Positions 40,361 to 49,705 of a stretch of 64,000 bases of DNA are shown here, in pieces. This DNA comes from Bradyrhizobium sp. B124 (GTDB lineage: Bacteria; Pseudomonadota; Alphaproteobacteria; Rhizobiales; Xanthobacteraceae), in the NCBI RefSeq assembly GCF_038967635.1, contig NZ_CP152413.1:806001-870000 (forward strand). Reading direction: 5' to 3'. The notes under the pieces were generated by a model. The model saw nothing but the letters and a program-made list of their open reading frames with translations. It was not told the DNA's origin and searched no databases. A program made the translations under genes and the position numbers. The first letter of the stretch is position 1; every line of letters begins with the position of its first letter.

Positions 40361-41017
40361 ATGAACATGGCCGTGAAGCCCGATCCGACCGAGAAGATGA
40401 TGTTTCAGCTCACCCTGCGGCGGCGAGGGGTGAGCGATCAGGCGGTATTGCGCACCATGGAGGAGGTGCCGCGCGAGGTGTTCGTCGATACGCGCGATCG
40501 CAACGAAGCCTACCGCGACAGTGCGCTCGGGATCGCCTGCGGGCAGACCATCAGCCAGCCTTTCGTCGTCGCCTACATGACCGAGCAGCTGCAGCTGCAG
40601 AAGGACCACCGCGTGCTCGAGATCGGCACCGGCTCGGGCTATCAGGCGGCCGTGCTGTCCCGGCTGTGCAAGCAGGTTCTGACCATCGAGCGCTATCGGA
40701 CGCTGGCCGACAGTGCCCGCAAGCGCCTCGAAAAGCTGGGCTATTACAACATCGAGGTGCTGCTCGGCGACGGCTTCGACGTTCCGGCCGGGGCCGGCGA
40801 TTTCGACCGTATCATCGTCACCGCGGCGATGGAGCAGATCCCGGAGAAGCTATTAGAGCGGCTCAATCCCGGCGGCGTCCTGATCGCCCCGGTCGGACCG
40901 CATCAGGGTACCCAGACCCTGGTCCGCGTGGTGCGGACGCAGAGCGGTTTCGACCGCAAGGAATTGGTCGACGTCCGCTTTGTGCCGGCGCTGCCGGGAA
41001 TCGCCCGCGAATTGTAA
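40361..41017 (+). CDS. pcm: protein-L-isoaspartate O-methyltransferase
   Basis: SAM-dependent repair enzyme that methylates isoaspartyl residues of damaged proteins, about 218 residues. Motifs: [20 protein letters not shown] (substrate region), [18 protein letters not shown] (SAM motif I), and [12 protein letters not shown]. The start is uncertain among 40313, 40361 and 40367; the family usually begins shortly before [16 protein letters not shown], which favours 40361 or 40367. Confidence 0.93.
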   Translation: MNMAVKPDPTEKMMFQLTLRRRGVSDQAVLRTMEEVPREVFVDTRDRNEAYRDSALGIACGQTISQPFVVAYMTEQLQLQKDHRVLEIGTGSGYQAAVLSRLCKQVLTIERYRTLADSARKRLEKLGYYNIEVLLGDGFDVPAGAGDFDRIIVTAAMEQIPEKLLERLNPGGVLIAPVGPHQGTQTLVRVVRTQSGFDRKELVDVRFVPALPGIAREL

Positions 41018-41033
41018 TTTGGCGATTTGCCGC

Positions 41034-41043
41034 TTGGCGCCAA
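41034..41043. promoter_or_regulatory. TTGGCGCCAA palindrome upstream of the NlpD-like gene
   Basis: The 10-bp palindrome TTGGCGCCAA lies 84 bases before the NlpD-like start and repeats the core of the 18-bp palindrome at 40219-40236. Possible operator; function inferred only from recurrence and position. Confidence 0.3.
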
Positions 41044-41126
41044 CGCCTTATTCGCAGGGTTAAGCGGTTATTTACTCGCGAGGTGTTTACTCAAAACAGT
41101 CTTTTGTTGCGTACGAGTGAGTAACC

Positions 41127-42503
41127 ATGTCTGGGGTTGTCGAGTTGCTTCGCTCGCGTCGCGTACCGCAGGTTGCGGTGCTGACGCTGATGTCCATGGC
41201 TTTTGCCGGTTGCAGCGCCGACATGTCGTCGCGCTTCTCGCAAAACTCCTACTCACAAAATCCGTTTGCGTTTGATCCGCAGCCGACCGGCACCGTGCAG
41301 GCAGCGCCGCCGCGCGAGCTGCCGCAATACGCGCGGCCAAGAACGCAACCGCAATATTCACAGTACCAGTCACAGCCGTTGCCGCCGCCGGTTGCGGCGC
41401 CACAGTCCTACCCGGTCGCCAATGCTGGCGTTTCCGGAGGAGGACGCGGGCTTTCGTCCTACACGCCGCCGCCGGCGCGCCCGCAGATCGAGGCCACCGG
41501 CACCGTTCCGCAATCGGTCGCGGCTGCGCACGCCGGACACAGCGGCACCACCATCATCGTCGGCACCAGCGATACGCTCGAATTGCTGGCGCGCCGCTAC
41601 AACGTCTCGACTGCCGAGATCCTGCGGGCCAATGGCTACAAGGGACCGCGCGCGCTGTCGCCCGGCCAGCAGCTGGTCATTCCGCGCCCGATGGCGGCCG
41701 CCGCAGCACCGGCGATGGCTGCGCCGGCCACCCGGCCCGTTGCCGTGGCAGCGGCGCCTGCCGGCGTCCACTATGTCAATCGCGGCGACACGCTGCACAG
41801 CATCGCGCGCCAGCACCACATTCCCGTGGCTGAGCTTGCCCGCGCCAACAATCTCGATCAGTCGGCCCGGCTGAGCCTTGGCATGAAGCTGGTGGTGCCC
41901 GGCGCCAAGACCGCGATGGCGGCTCCGGCGCCGGTTGCGCAAGGCGTTGCTGCCGCACCGGTTGCGGTTGCCCCGGCACCGGCCATGGCGGCCCCGAAGG
42001 TCGTCGCGACGGCGCTGCCGCAGCAGAGCGCGCGGCTGGTTCAGCCGACCGCGACCGTCGAACAGCCGGCGGCCGCCGCAGAAGCGCCCGTTGTCACCAA
42101 GTCGAGCGAAGCCACCGGCGCGTTGCCGACGTTCCGCTGGCCGGTGCGCGGCAAGGTCATCACCGCCTACGGCTCGAAGACCAACGGCAAGGTCAATGAC
42201 GGCATCAACGTCGCGGTGCCCGAAGGCACGCCGGTGAAGGCGGCCGAGGACGGCGTCGTCGCCTATTCGGGCAATGAGCTGAAGGGCTACGGCAATCTCG
42301 TGCTGGTTCGCCATTCCAACGGCTATGTCACCGCCTACGCCCACACGAGCGAAATCCTGGTGAAGCGCGGCGATACCATCAAGCGCGGCCAGGTGATCGC
42401 CAAGTCGGGCCAGTCGGGCGAGGCGGGCTCGCCGCAGCTCCACTTCGAAATTCGCAAGGGATCGTCTCCGGTCGATCCGCTCCAGTTCCTCAACGGCGCG
42501 TAA
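41127..42503 (+). CDS. NlpD-like LysM/LytM lipoprotein, probable amidase activator
   Basis: A 458-residue lipoprotein (lipobox AFAGC at about 26-30). Two LysM domains follow (about 142-190 and 211-257: YNVSTAEILRANGYKGPRAL; RGDTLHSIARQHHIPVAELA), then an Ala/Pro linker and a C-terminal M23/LytM domain (about 330-458). The catalytic ligands of active M23 peptidases are lost: the HxGxD site reads NDGIN and the HLHFE site reads QLHFE. This is the degenerate pattern of NlpD/EnvC, which activate septal amidases rather than cut peptidoglycan themselves. It lies downstream of pcm, as nlpD does in E. coli. Confidence 0.9.
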   Translation: MSGVVELLRSRRVPQVAVLTLMSMAFAGCSADMSSRFSQNSYSQNPFAFDPQPTGTVQAAPPRELPQYARPRTQPQYSQYQSQPLPPPVAAPQSYPVANAGVSGGGRGLSSYTPPPARPQIEATGTVPQSVAAAHAGHSGTTIIVGTSDTLELLARRYNVSTAEILRANGYKGPRALSPGQQLVIPRPMAAAAAPAMAAPATRPVAVAAAPAGVHYVNRGDTLHSIARQHHIPVAELARANNLDQSARLSLGMKLVVPGAKTAMAAPAPVAQGVAAAPVAVAPAPAMAAPKVVATALPQQSARLVQPTATVEQPAAAAEAPVVTKSSEATGALPTFRWPVRGKVITAYGSKTNGKVNDGINVAVPEGTPVKAAEDGVVAYSGNELKGYGNLVLVRHSNGYVTAYAHTSEILVKRGDTIKRGQVIAKSGQSGEAGSPQLHFEIRKGSSPVDPLQFLNGA

Positions 42504-42540
42504 GCTGCGCGCCGGGACTTCCAAGTCTCACAACAAAGAC

Positions 42541-42574
42541 AACGGGGGAGGCGCAAGCCTCCCCCGTTTTGTTT
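42541..42574. terminator. bidirectional Rho-independent terminator
   Basis: A perfect 12-bp stem (AACGGGGGAGGC with GCCTCCCCCGTT) and GCAA tetraloop are followed by TTGTTT on the plus strand; the AA at the stem base gives TT on the minus strand. It sits between the convergent NlpD-like and porin genes and likely serves both. Confidence 0.85.
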
Positions 42575-42577
42575 GAT

Positions 42578-44206
42578 CTAGAAGTCGAAGGTCATGCCTG
42601 TCGTCACGGCGCTCGCCTTGTTGCCTGCGACCACGTTGTTGTTGGCGTCGCGGCCGCATATGCCATACCCATGACCGCTCACGCCGAGGCAGTAATGCGC
42701 GCCGGGGCCGTTGCGCAGGTAACTGCCGACAAGGTACCAGGTCGCAAACGGGCTGAAGTGGTACTTGATGCCCGCTGCATACTGGTCGGCGCTGCTGTCG
42801 AGCGTGTTGAGCGCAAAGTCGGCCGATCCCGGTGCCGGAGTGACGGTGTAGTTGTTGAAGACGCCGGTGCCGGGCGAGCCGGGTGAGGCGTTGGCGTGGG
42901 CCCATGACGCGCTGACGTCCCAGGCGCCGACGCTCTGGGTGGCGCTGAAGAAGTAGCCGTCGCGCGACCGCTCGTTGAAGTCGGCCACGGTGTTCTCGCG
43001 CCGCATCACCTCGTAGATGCCGTAGAGCTGCAGCTTGCCGATGCCGTCGTCGAGGCGATACCCGGCGCCGATCTTCGCGGCCCATTCGTTGGCGATGCCG
43101 ACGGATCCCGGCGGAACGATCAGCACGCCGCCGTTGCTCAACGGCGTGACGGCTTCATCGCCGGTGCGGTTGGTGCCCTCATGCATCTCGTAGGCGGCGA
43201 CGGCTGTGAACGGCCCCTGATTGTAGGTCAGCGAGGCGCTGTACAGGTTGCCATAGGAGCCGTCGGTGCAGCCTTCGGGCGCCGCCGTCAGCGGGAAGCC
43301 GCTGCCGCTGCCGCGCGCGGACGTGGCGGGGCAGTTGAAGTCGCCGAGTGCGAAATCGCTGTTGTCCTTTGCGGTGTTCTGCCCGGGCGAGATCATCAGC
43401 GTGGTCTGGAAGCCGTTCCAGACCGGCGATTCGTACCAGAGCGCATGGGCCGCACGCCAATCGAACTCCGCGCGCAGGTCGCCGCCGGTATTGCCCATGA
43501 TCGAGTTGTAGTCGCCGAGCGTCGCCGAGAACGGATCGAACTTCGATGTGGCTTTCTTGTAGGGCGTATCCGATTTGCCAGCCTTGATCGTGCCCCACGG
43601 CGTTGCCATCCCGATGAAGCTGTCGCGCGTTCCGAGCGCGGCACGCTCGGTCGGAACCGCGGCGACCTCGACGAGGGATTCAAACTGGGCGACGGCAGCC
43701 CACCCGGCGAAGCCATACGGCGCGAGATCGTGACGCGCGTGGACACCGAAAAAGGTGAGGTTGCTTGCCACACCGAACTTGGTGCCCTGATCGAACACGC
43801 CGGCGTTGAAGACGTCGCCGGATAGATCCACGTGGCCGTAAAGGGTGACGGTGGTGTTGTCGACGAAGGCGTTGCCACCCGGCGCCTTGCTGTAGAGCGG
43901 CGCGCCTCCGATGCTGACGACGGCATGTTCGGGAGCCGGCGGCTTCGGGGATGGCGCGACGCCGGCATGCTGCACCGGGTTGCCCTTTGGCGTTGTGGTT
44001 GCCGGAGGGGGCGCGGCGCTGCGGCTTGTGATGTTGTTCACGCGATCCCGGAGCTGTGCATTCTCCTTCGCGAGCTTCGCATTGTTTCGTTCGAGCGCAT
44101 CCAGACGCGCCATCACGTCGTCGAGCGTTGCTGCCTGCACCGGCTGTTGCGTGAGCGCCAGGCCGATCGCCGCGAGCGCGGTTCCGGCAAGAAGTCCCTT
44201 CTTCAT
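42578..44206 (-). CDS. outer-membrane porin, coiled-coil anchored type
   Basis: A 542-residue predicted outer-membrane beta-barrel. Residues 1-25 form a signal peptide (KKGLLAGTALAAIGLALTQQ, cleavage near VQA). A short coiled coil follows (DVMARLDALERNNAKLAKEN), then a Pro-rich linker. The barrel begins about residue 120 with VTLYGHVDLSGDVF, a typical general-porin first strand, and ends with Phe (TTGMTFDF), the usual assembly signal. Family members pass small solutes. Start at 44206 has GGGGGGA upstream. It appears inserted in an otherwise conserved housekeeping block and has an unusually AT-rich upstream region. Confidence 0.87.
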   Translation of the reverse strand: MKKGLLAGTALAAIGLALTQQPVQAATLDDVMARLDALERNNAKLAKENAQLRDRVNNITSRSAAPPPATTTPKGNPVQHAGVAPSPKPPAPEHAVVSIGGAPLYSKAPGGNAFVDNTTVTLYGHVDLSGDVFNAGVFDQGTKFGVASNLTFFGVHARHDLAPYGFAGWAAVAQFESLVEVAAVPTERAALGTRDSFIGMATPWGTIKAGKSDTPYKKATSKFDPFSATLGDYNSIMGNTGGDLRAEFDWRAAHALWYESPVWNGFQTTLMISPGQNTAKDNSDFALGDFNCPATSARGSGSGFPLTAAPEGCTDGSYGNLYSASLTYNQGPFTAVAAYEMHEGTNRTGDEAVTPLSNGGVLIVPPGSVGIANEWAAKIGAGYRLDDGIGKLQLYGIYEVMRRENTVADFNERSRDGYFFSATQSVGAWDVSASWAHANASPGSPGTGVFNNYTVTPAPGSADFALNTLDSSADQYAAGIKYHFSPFATWYLVGSYLRNGPGAHYCLGVSGHGYGICGRDANNNVVAGNKASAVTTGMTFDF

Positions 44207-44563
44207 CTAATCCCCCCTTTGTCAGAGCGCCTCAGCGGTGTGCTGAGGGTCACAAAGTGGAGGAACGTTAATGTATACCACACACCAGATACATTGATGC
44301 GGGCGAGCTAAGGCAGATAAACACCCGATGTGACTTAAATGGTACTATGATACTATTGCGCTGCATCAATTTGTCGCATCTTAAATTTTGGAATAAGATT
44401 TAACTTACATGCATGTGATTGAATATCAGATCAAAAATCAAATCTCAAAATTAGGACAGCAATGCTGATATAAAATATTGCAGTGCAGAAACGCAAGTTG
44501 GGTTTGGAATAATGGATGCCAGTTTCTGCCGAGTTCGAAGCGAACTCGCGCCTGGCCGGAGAC
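44207..44563. other. AT-rich region upstream of the porin, no gene
   Basis: About 44260-44515 is far richer in A and T than the surrounding genes, with runs such as AAAATCAAATCTCAAAATT and a near repeat GGTACTATGATACTATT. No coding frame, tRNA or clear hairpin is seen. It probably carries the porin promoter and regulator-binding sequence. Confidence 0.55.
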
Positions 44564-45067
44564 CTAGACTGGCTGCCAGGGGTCTCGCTCGTCTGAGAGA
44601 CGCTCGACCATGTCGCTCAGGAATTGCGGCGGTCCAAACGCGTGCCAGTCCCCGTCCGATTGCAGCAGCAGCGGACGGCGCGCGTCGCGGCTAAAGGCTT
44701 CCAGCCACGCGCGCGCCTTGGCCTTCGGACGAGCGCCGATGGCAACCGCAACGTCGACCGGAATTGTGCGCCAGACAAAGCTTGCCGGAAGAAAGATGAC
44801 ATCGGATCTATCCGGGCGCATCCAGTCGGGCAGCGGGCTTGTCGGCGTAAGCCAGCCGCAGACGAATCTCCGGCACGGATCGACCGGACGCTCGTCGTAG
44901 ATCGTGCATTTGCCCGCGCTGCTGAACGGGCACGGCTGCCCTGGATGGACGTCGTGGCCACGTATCCGGATTTTCAGCCAGCCATCGCAGCAAGCGGTGC
45001 ACTCGCCACATTGTCTCGCAGTCGTGCTGGGTTCGGCCGGCATAAGTCGAGTGTACCCATGCCGCAC
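44564..45067 (-). CDS. YkgJ-type cysteine-cluster protein
   Basis: A 167-residue (or 159 from ATG 45043) cytosolic protein with a Cys cluster: CGECTACC, then PCPF, KCTIYDERP and PCRRFVC. This is the Zn/Fe-chelating pattern of the YkgJ/UPF0153 family, whose biochemical role is unknown. Neither candidate start has a good ribosome site. It is 42 bases downstream of the AAA-type ATPase gene on the same strand, so they may be co-transcribed. Confidence 0.82.
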   Translation of the reverse strand: MRHGYTRLMPAEPSTTARQCGECTACCDGWLKIRIRGHDVHPGQPCPFSSAGKCTIYDERPVDPCRRFVCGWLTPTSPLPDWMRPDRSDVIFLPASFVWRTIPVDVAVAIGARPKAKARAWLEAFSRDARRPLLLQSDGDWHAFGPPQFLSDMVERLSDERDPWQPV

Positions 45068-45109
45068 CGAATTCAGAAGGCCTGCGACTTGCCGGTCGTG
45101 CGGCTCGTG

Positions 45110-46093
45110 CTATGCCCCGCTCAGCCGCACGCCGAGCCGGCCGGCGAGTTCCTGCGTGTACTGCCAGGCGACGCGGCCGGAGCGCGAGCCGCGGGTGGTC
45201 GACCATTCGAGCGCCTCGCGCTCGAGTTCGTCCTCGGCGATCTTGATGCCGAAATGGTCGCAATAGCCCTTCACCATCGCGAGGTACTCGTCCTGGCTGC
45301 AGCGGTGGAATCCGAGCCAGAGACCGAAGCGGTCCGACAGCGACACCTTCTCCTCGACCGCTTCGCCGGGATTGATCGCGGTCGAGCGCTCGTTCTCGAT
45401 CATCTCGCGCGCCAAGAGATGCCGCCGGTTCGAGGTCGCATAGAGGATGACGTTCTCGGGGCGTCCCTCGATACCGCCTTCCAGCACCGCCTTGAGCGAT
45501 TTGTACGAGGCGTCGTTGCCGTCGAAGGAGAGGTCGTCGCAGAACACGATGAAGCGGAACGAGGAGCTGCGCAGCAGCTCCATCAGGCCGGGCAGGCTCT
45601 CGATGTCCTCGCGGTGGATCTCGATCAGCTTCAGCCGGTCAGCCGGCTTGCGATCGACATTGAGGCTGGCATGCGTCGCCTTGACCAGCGACGACTTGCC
45701 CATGCCGCGGGCGCCCCACAGCAGCGCATTGTTGGCGGGCAGTCCGTTGGCGAAGCGCTCGGTATTCTCCATCAGGATATCGCGCATCCGGTCGACGCCC
45801 TTGAGCAGGCCTATCTCGACGCGGCTGACGCGCGGCACCGGGGCGAGCCGTCCGTCCGGATGCCAGACAAAGGCGTCCGCGGCACCGAACGACTCGGCCG
45901 GATCGGGGGCCGGGGAGGCGGCCGCAAGGCGGCTCGCAATGGTCTCCAGGGCGTTCGCGATCCGCTCGGCAGTGGCGCCGTCGAGCGGCATTACCGGGCG
46001 TTTTGTCGCGGCGTTTGCGGTACGCTTGGCGGCAGCTTGAGGGACGGTTTTGCGGGCTGTTTTACTGGTAGTTTTCTTGGCTTTTTTCGGCAT
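45110..46093 (-). CDS. DUF815-type AAA ATPase
   Basis: A 327-residue P-loop ATPase of the DUF815 family. The Walker A motif is GARGMGKSSLVKA and the Walker B-like strand FIVFCDDLSF; a sensor-like ATSNRRHL follows. The N-terminal 35 residues are Lys/Ala/Thr-rich, resembling a nucleic-acid- or surface-binding tail. The ATG at 46093 has AGGAA eight bases upstream; the longer frame to 46246 runs into the yajC promoter. It is divergent from yajC-secD-secF. Function unknown; the family is conserved next to these Sec genes. Confidence 0.87.
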   Translation of the reverse strand: MPKKAKKTTSKTARKTVPQAAAKRTANAATKRPVMPLDGATAERIANALETIASRLAAASPAPDPAESFGAADAFVWHPDGRLAPVPRVSRVEIGLLKGVDRMRDILMENTERFANGLPANNALLWGARGMGKSSLVKATHASLNVDRKPADRLKLIEIHREDIESLPGLMELLRSSSFRFIVFCDDLSFDGNDASYKSLKAVLEGGIEGRPENVILYATSNRRHLLAREMIENERSTAINPGEAVEEKVSLSDRFGLWLGFHRCSQDEYLAMVKGYCDHFGIKIAEDELEREALEWSTTRGSRSGRVAWQYTQELAGRLGVRLSGA

Positions 46094-46283
46094 TTGTCCA
46101 GTTCCTGACGGCGCAGCCTTATCGGGCTGGCGGCGGTCCCGCAAGCGCCCTAAATGAAGGTCCGTTAACGTTGCAATTGGGACCGCGGCCGCTATAGTCC
46201 GCGCGAATTTGTCCGGACCGCCATACCGCCCCGAACCCGAGGGCACTGCCGGTCCTTTCCCGTCTTATCCGAGGATCGTCCGA

Positions 46284-46640
46284 ATGCTGATTACTCCTGC
46301 GTTTGCTCAGGCTGGAGCTGGCACTGATACCAACAGCATGTTGATGTCGCTGCTGCCATTCGCGCTGATCTTCGTCATCATGTACTTCCTGATTCTGCGC
46401 CCGCAGCAGCGGAAGGTGCGCGATCATGCCGACCTCGTGAAGAACATCCGCCGCGGCGACACGGTGGTGACCACCGGCGGCCTCGTCGGCAAGGTGACCA
46501 AGGTGGTCGACGACGACCAGATCGAGTTCGAGATTTCGGACGGCGTTCGCGTGCGGCAGATGCGCCAAATGATTTCGGGCGTGCGGACCAAGGGCGAGCC
46601 GGCGAAGGGCGATGCCAAGGACGAGGCGTCCGCGAGCTGA
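46284..46640 (+). CDS. yajC: preprotein translocase subunit YajC
   Basis: A 118-residue Sec accessory protein with one membrane helix (MSLLPFALIFVIMYFLILRP), the QQRKVRDHADLVKNIRRGDT motif and a small beta domain (VVTTGGLVGKVTKVVDDDQI). The ATG at 46284 has GAGGA eight bases upstream. It is first in yajC-secD-secF, whose products aid late steps of Sec export. Confidence 0.95.
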   Translation: MLITPAFAQAGAGTDTNSMLMSLLPFALIFVIMYFLILRPQQRKVRDHADLVKNIRRGDTVVTTGGLVGKVTKVVDDDQIEFEISDGVRVRQMRQMISGVRTKGEPAKGDAKDEASAS

Positions 46641-46680
46641 TTGCCGCGGAGCCCTTTGCCGAATCTGACAGGTCAATTCG

Positions 46681-48276
46681 ATGTTGTATTTCACGCGGTG
46701 GCGAGCGCTGGGGATTATCCTGACAGCGCTGGTGGTCTGCCTGTGCGCCGTGCCCAATTTCTTCCCCGAGGCGCAGGTCAAGACCTGGCCGGCCTGGGCG
46801 CAGCGGCGCCTCGTCCTCGGCCTCGATTTGCAGGGCGGCTCGTATCTGCTGCTCGAGGTCGACGCCAATTATGTGAAGAAGGAAAAGCTCGAACAGGTTC
46901 GCGACGATACAAGGAAGGCGCTGCGTGACGCCCGGATCGGCTTCACCGGAGGCATCACGATCCGCAACGACGCCGTCGAGGCCCGGATCGCGAAGGAAGC
47001 CGATGTTCCGGCGGCGCTGGCGAAACTTCGCGAGATCGCGCAGCCGATCGGCGGCTTGCTCGGCTCCGGCGGCCAGCGCGATGTTGATGTGACGGACGCG
47101 GGCGGCGGCTTGATCCGCCTGACCGTGTCGCAGCCCGCGATGATCGAGCGGATGCGCAAGACCATCGAGCAGTCGATCCAGATCGTCGAGCGCCGCGTCA
47201 ACGAGCTCGGCACCGTCGAGCCGTTGATCCAGCGTCAGGGCACCGACCGCATCCTGGTGCAGGTGCCGGGCCTGCAGGACCCGACCCATCTGAAGGAGCT
47301 GCTCGGCAAGACCGCGAAGATGGAATTCCGCATGGTCGACACCACGGCGTCGCCCGATCAGGCCACGGTGCCGGCGGATTCGGAGCGGCTCGTGAGCGCG
47401 TCGCCGCCACCGGTTCCGTACATTGTGAAGAAGCAGGTGCTGGTTTCCGGAAGTGAACTCTCCGACGCCCAGCCCGGCTTCGACCAGCGCACCGGCGAAG
47501 CAATCGTCAGCTTCAAGTTCAATACGTCGGGCGCCCGCAAGTTCGCTCAGGCGACCGCCGACAATGTCGGCCAGCCGTTTGCGATCGTGCTCGACAACAA
47601 GGTGATCTCGGCACCCGTGATTCGCGAGCCGATCACCGGCGGACAGGGCCAGATCTCCGGCAGCTTCACGGTGCAGTCGGCCAACGATCTGGCGATCTTG
47701 ATGCGCGCCGGCGCGCTGCCGGCGCCGCTGACCGTGGTCGAGGAGCGCACCGTCGGTCCCGGCCTCGGTCAGGACTCGATCGAAAAGGGCGAGCTTGCGG
47801 CCTATGTCGGCTCGATCCTGGTCATCGTGTTCATGCTGATCACTTACCGGCTGTTCGGGGTGTTCGCCAACATCGCGGTGGCCATCAACGTCGCCATGAT
47901 CTTCGGGCTGCTGTCGCTGCTGAACGCCACGCTGACCTTGCCCGGCATCGCCGGCATCGTGCTGACGGTGGGCATCGCGGTCGACTCCAACGTGCTGATC
48001 TACGAGCGCATCCGCGAGGAATTGCGCGGCGGCCGCAACGCGATCTCGGCGATCGACGCCGGCTTCAAGCGGGCGCTGGCAACCATCCTCGATTCCAACA
48101 TCACCACCTTCATCGCCGCCGCCGTGCTGTTCTACATCGGCACCGGACCGGTGCGCGGCTTTGCCGTGACGCTCGGCATCGGCATCATCACCACGGTGTT
48201 CACCGCCTTTACCTTGACGCGCCTGATCGTCGCGGCATGGGTGCGGTGGAAGCGGCCGCAAACCGTGCCGATCTGA
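46681..48276 (+). CDS. secD: protein translocase subunit SecD
   Basis: A 531-residue RND-like Sec component that uses the proton gradient to pull proteins out of SecYEG on the periplasmic side. N-terminal helix, then LGLDLQGGSYLLLEVD (SecD signature), the periplasmic P1 region with VERRVNELGTVEPLIQRQG, and six C-terminal helices with TLPGIAGIVLTVGIAVDSNV and IYERIREELR. secF starts 10 bases after its stop. Confidence 0.96.
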   Translation: MLYFTRWRALGIILTALVVCLCAVPNFFPEAQVKTWPAWAQRRLVLGLDLQGGSYLLLEVDANYVKKEKLEQVRDDTRKALRDARIGFTGGITIRNDAVEARIAKEADVPAALAKLREIAQPIGGLLGSGGQRDVDVTDAGGGLIRLTVSQPAMIERMRKTIEQSIQIVERRVNELGTVEPLIQRQGTDRILVQVPGLQDPTHLKELLGKTAKMEFRMVDTTASPDQATVPADSERLVSASPPPVPYIVKKQVLVSGSELSDAQPGFDQRTGEAIVSFKFNTSGARKFAQATADNVGQPFAIVLDNKVISAPVIREPITGGQGQISGSFTVQSANDLAILMRAGALPAPLTVVEERTVGPGLGQDSIEKGELAAYVGSILVIVFMLITYRLFGVFANIAVAINVAMIFGLLSLLNATLTLPGIAGIVLTVGIAVDSNVLIYERIREELRGGRNAISAIDAGFKRALATILDSNITTFIAAAVLFYIGTGPVRGFAVTLGIGIITTVFTAFTLTRLIVAAWVRWKRPQTVPI

Positions 48277-48286
48277 GAGGCCTATT

Positions 48287-49315
48287 GTGACTCATACCGT
48301 TCTGATTGGCCTTGGCATCCTGATCGCCGTGCTCACCGTGGTCGCGGCGCTCGGGCTGATGCCGGCGCTGCGCATCGTGCCCGACGACACGCATTTCGAC
48401 TTCACGCGCTTTCGCCGCATCAGCTTCCCGATCTCGGCGCTGCTCTCGATCGTTGCGATCACGCTGTTCTTCACCCACGGCCTGAATTTCGGCATCGACT
48501 TCAAGGGCGGTACATTGCTGGAGGTCCGGGCCAAGTCCGGCACCGCCGACATTGCCGCGATGCGCACGACCTTGAACGGCCTGGGCCTCGGCGAGGTGCA
48601 GTTGCAGCAGTTCGGAGGTCCGGCCGAAGTCCTGATCCGCGTCGCCGAGCAACCCGGCGGCGATCAGGCACAACAGGACGCGGTGACGAAGGTTCGCGGC
48701 GCGCTCGGCGATTCCGTCGACTACCGCCGCGTCGAAGTGGTGGGACCGCGTGTCTCCGGCGAATTGCTCGCCTACGGCATGCTCGGCCTGATGCTCGCGA
48801 TCGTCGGCATCCTGATCTATCTCTGGTTCCGGTTCGAGTGGCAATTCGCGCTCGGCGCCATGATCGCCAACGTCCACGACATCGTGCTGACGATCGGCTT
48901 CATGTCGATCACCCAGGTCGACTTCGATCTCACCAGCATCGCGGCGCTGCTGACGATTCTCGGCTACTCGCTCAACGACACCGTCGTCATCTACGACCGT
49001 ATCCGCGAGATGCTGCGGCGCTACAAGAAGATGCCGATGCCGCAGCTGCTGAATGAATCGATCAACTCGACGCTGTCGCGCTCGATCATCACCCACGTCA
49101 CCGTGACGCTGGCACTGCTCGCGCTGCTGCTGTTTGGCGGCCAGGCGATTCACAGCTTCACCGCCGTCATGATGTTCGGCGTGGTGCTGGTCGGCACCTA
49201 TACCTCGATCTTCATCGCGGCACCGATCCTGATCTATCTCGGCGTCGGCACCACGCGGCGCGACGCCGCCGACGATGAATCGGAGAAGAAGCCGAACGCG
49301 GCAGCCAAGAAGTAG
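48287..49315 (+). CDS. secF: protein translocase subunit SecF
   Basis: A 342-residue partner of SecD. Signatures are LNFGIDFKGGTLLEVRAKSG, the LGYSLNDTVVIYDRIREMLR segment in the membrane domain, and LNESINSTLSRSIITHVTVT. The start at 48287 is GTG, or the codon nearby; no ATG gives a better family N-terminus. It is co-transcribed with secD and followed six bases later by an Mth938-like gene. Confidence 0.96.
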   Translation: MTHTVLIGLGILIAVLTVVAALGLMPALRIVPDDTHFDFTRFRRISFPISALLSIVAITLFFTHGLNFGIDFKGGTLLEVRAKSGTADIAAMRTTLNGLGLGEVQLQQFGGPAEVLIRVAEQPGGDQAQQDAVTKVRGALGDSVDYRRVEVVGPRVSGELLAYGMLGLMLAIVGILIYLWFRFEWQFALGAMIANVHDIVLTIGFMSITQVDFDLTSIAALLTILGYSLNDTVVIYDRIREMLRRYKKMPMPQLLNESINSTLSRSIITHVTVTLALLALLLFGGQAIHSFTAVMMFGVVLVGTYTSIFIAAPILIYLGVGTTRRDAADDESEKKPNAAAKK

Positions 49316-49321
49316 CCGGTC

Positions 49322-49705
49322 ATGAGCAACTCCTCGGACGCTCCCCATCTTCCGAGGTCGGCGCCGATCGAGGCCTACGGCAAGGGCGGCTTCGCGTTTG
49401 CCGATATGTCGCACCGCGGCTCGCTGCTGTGCCTGCCCGATGCGATCTGGGCCTGGGCGGTGACCAGGCCGCAGGAGATCGACGAATACGCGCTGCAGAA
49501 GGTATTCGCGGCCGCCAATGCGATCGACACGCTGATCGTCGGCACCGGCACCGAGGTCTGGGTGCCGCCGAAGGGCCTGCGCGAAGCCCTGCGCGCGGTG
49601 CGGGTGGTGCTCGACCCGATGCAGACGGGCCCCGCGATCCGCACCTACAACATCATGCTGGGCGAGCGGCGTCGCGTCGCGGCGGCGCTGATCGCGGTGC
49701 CATGA
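49322..49705 (+). CDS. Mth938-like domain protein (NDUFAF3-like)
   Basis: A 127-residue protein of the Mth938/DUF498 fold related to the mitochondrial complex I assembly factor NDUFAF3. Motifs: PIEAYGKGGFAFADMSHRGS, LIVGTGTEVWVPP, and the C-terminal TYNIMLGERRRVAAALIAV. Human NDUFAF3 homologues are known to neighbour secDF genes in alphaproteobacteria, as here. The stop overlaps the next start by four bases. Direct function in bacteria is not established. Confidence 0.88.
   Translation: MSNSSDAPHLPRSAPIEAYGKGGFAFADMSHRGSLLCLPDAIWAWAVTRPQEIDEYALQKVFAAANAIDTLIVGTGTEVWVPPKGLREALRAVRVVLDPMQTGPAIRTYNIMLGERRRVAAALIAVP

Noticed and set aside
46378..48261. 627-codon minus-strand frame opposite yajC and secD
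   Set aside because: Antisense shadow of two certain Sec genes.
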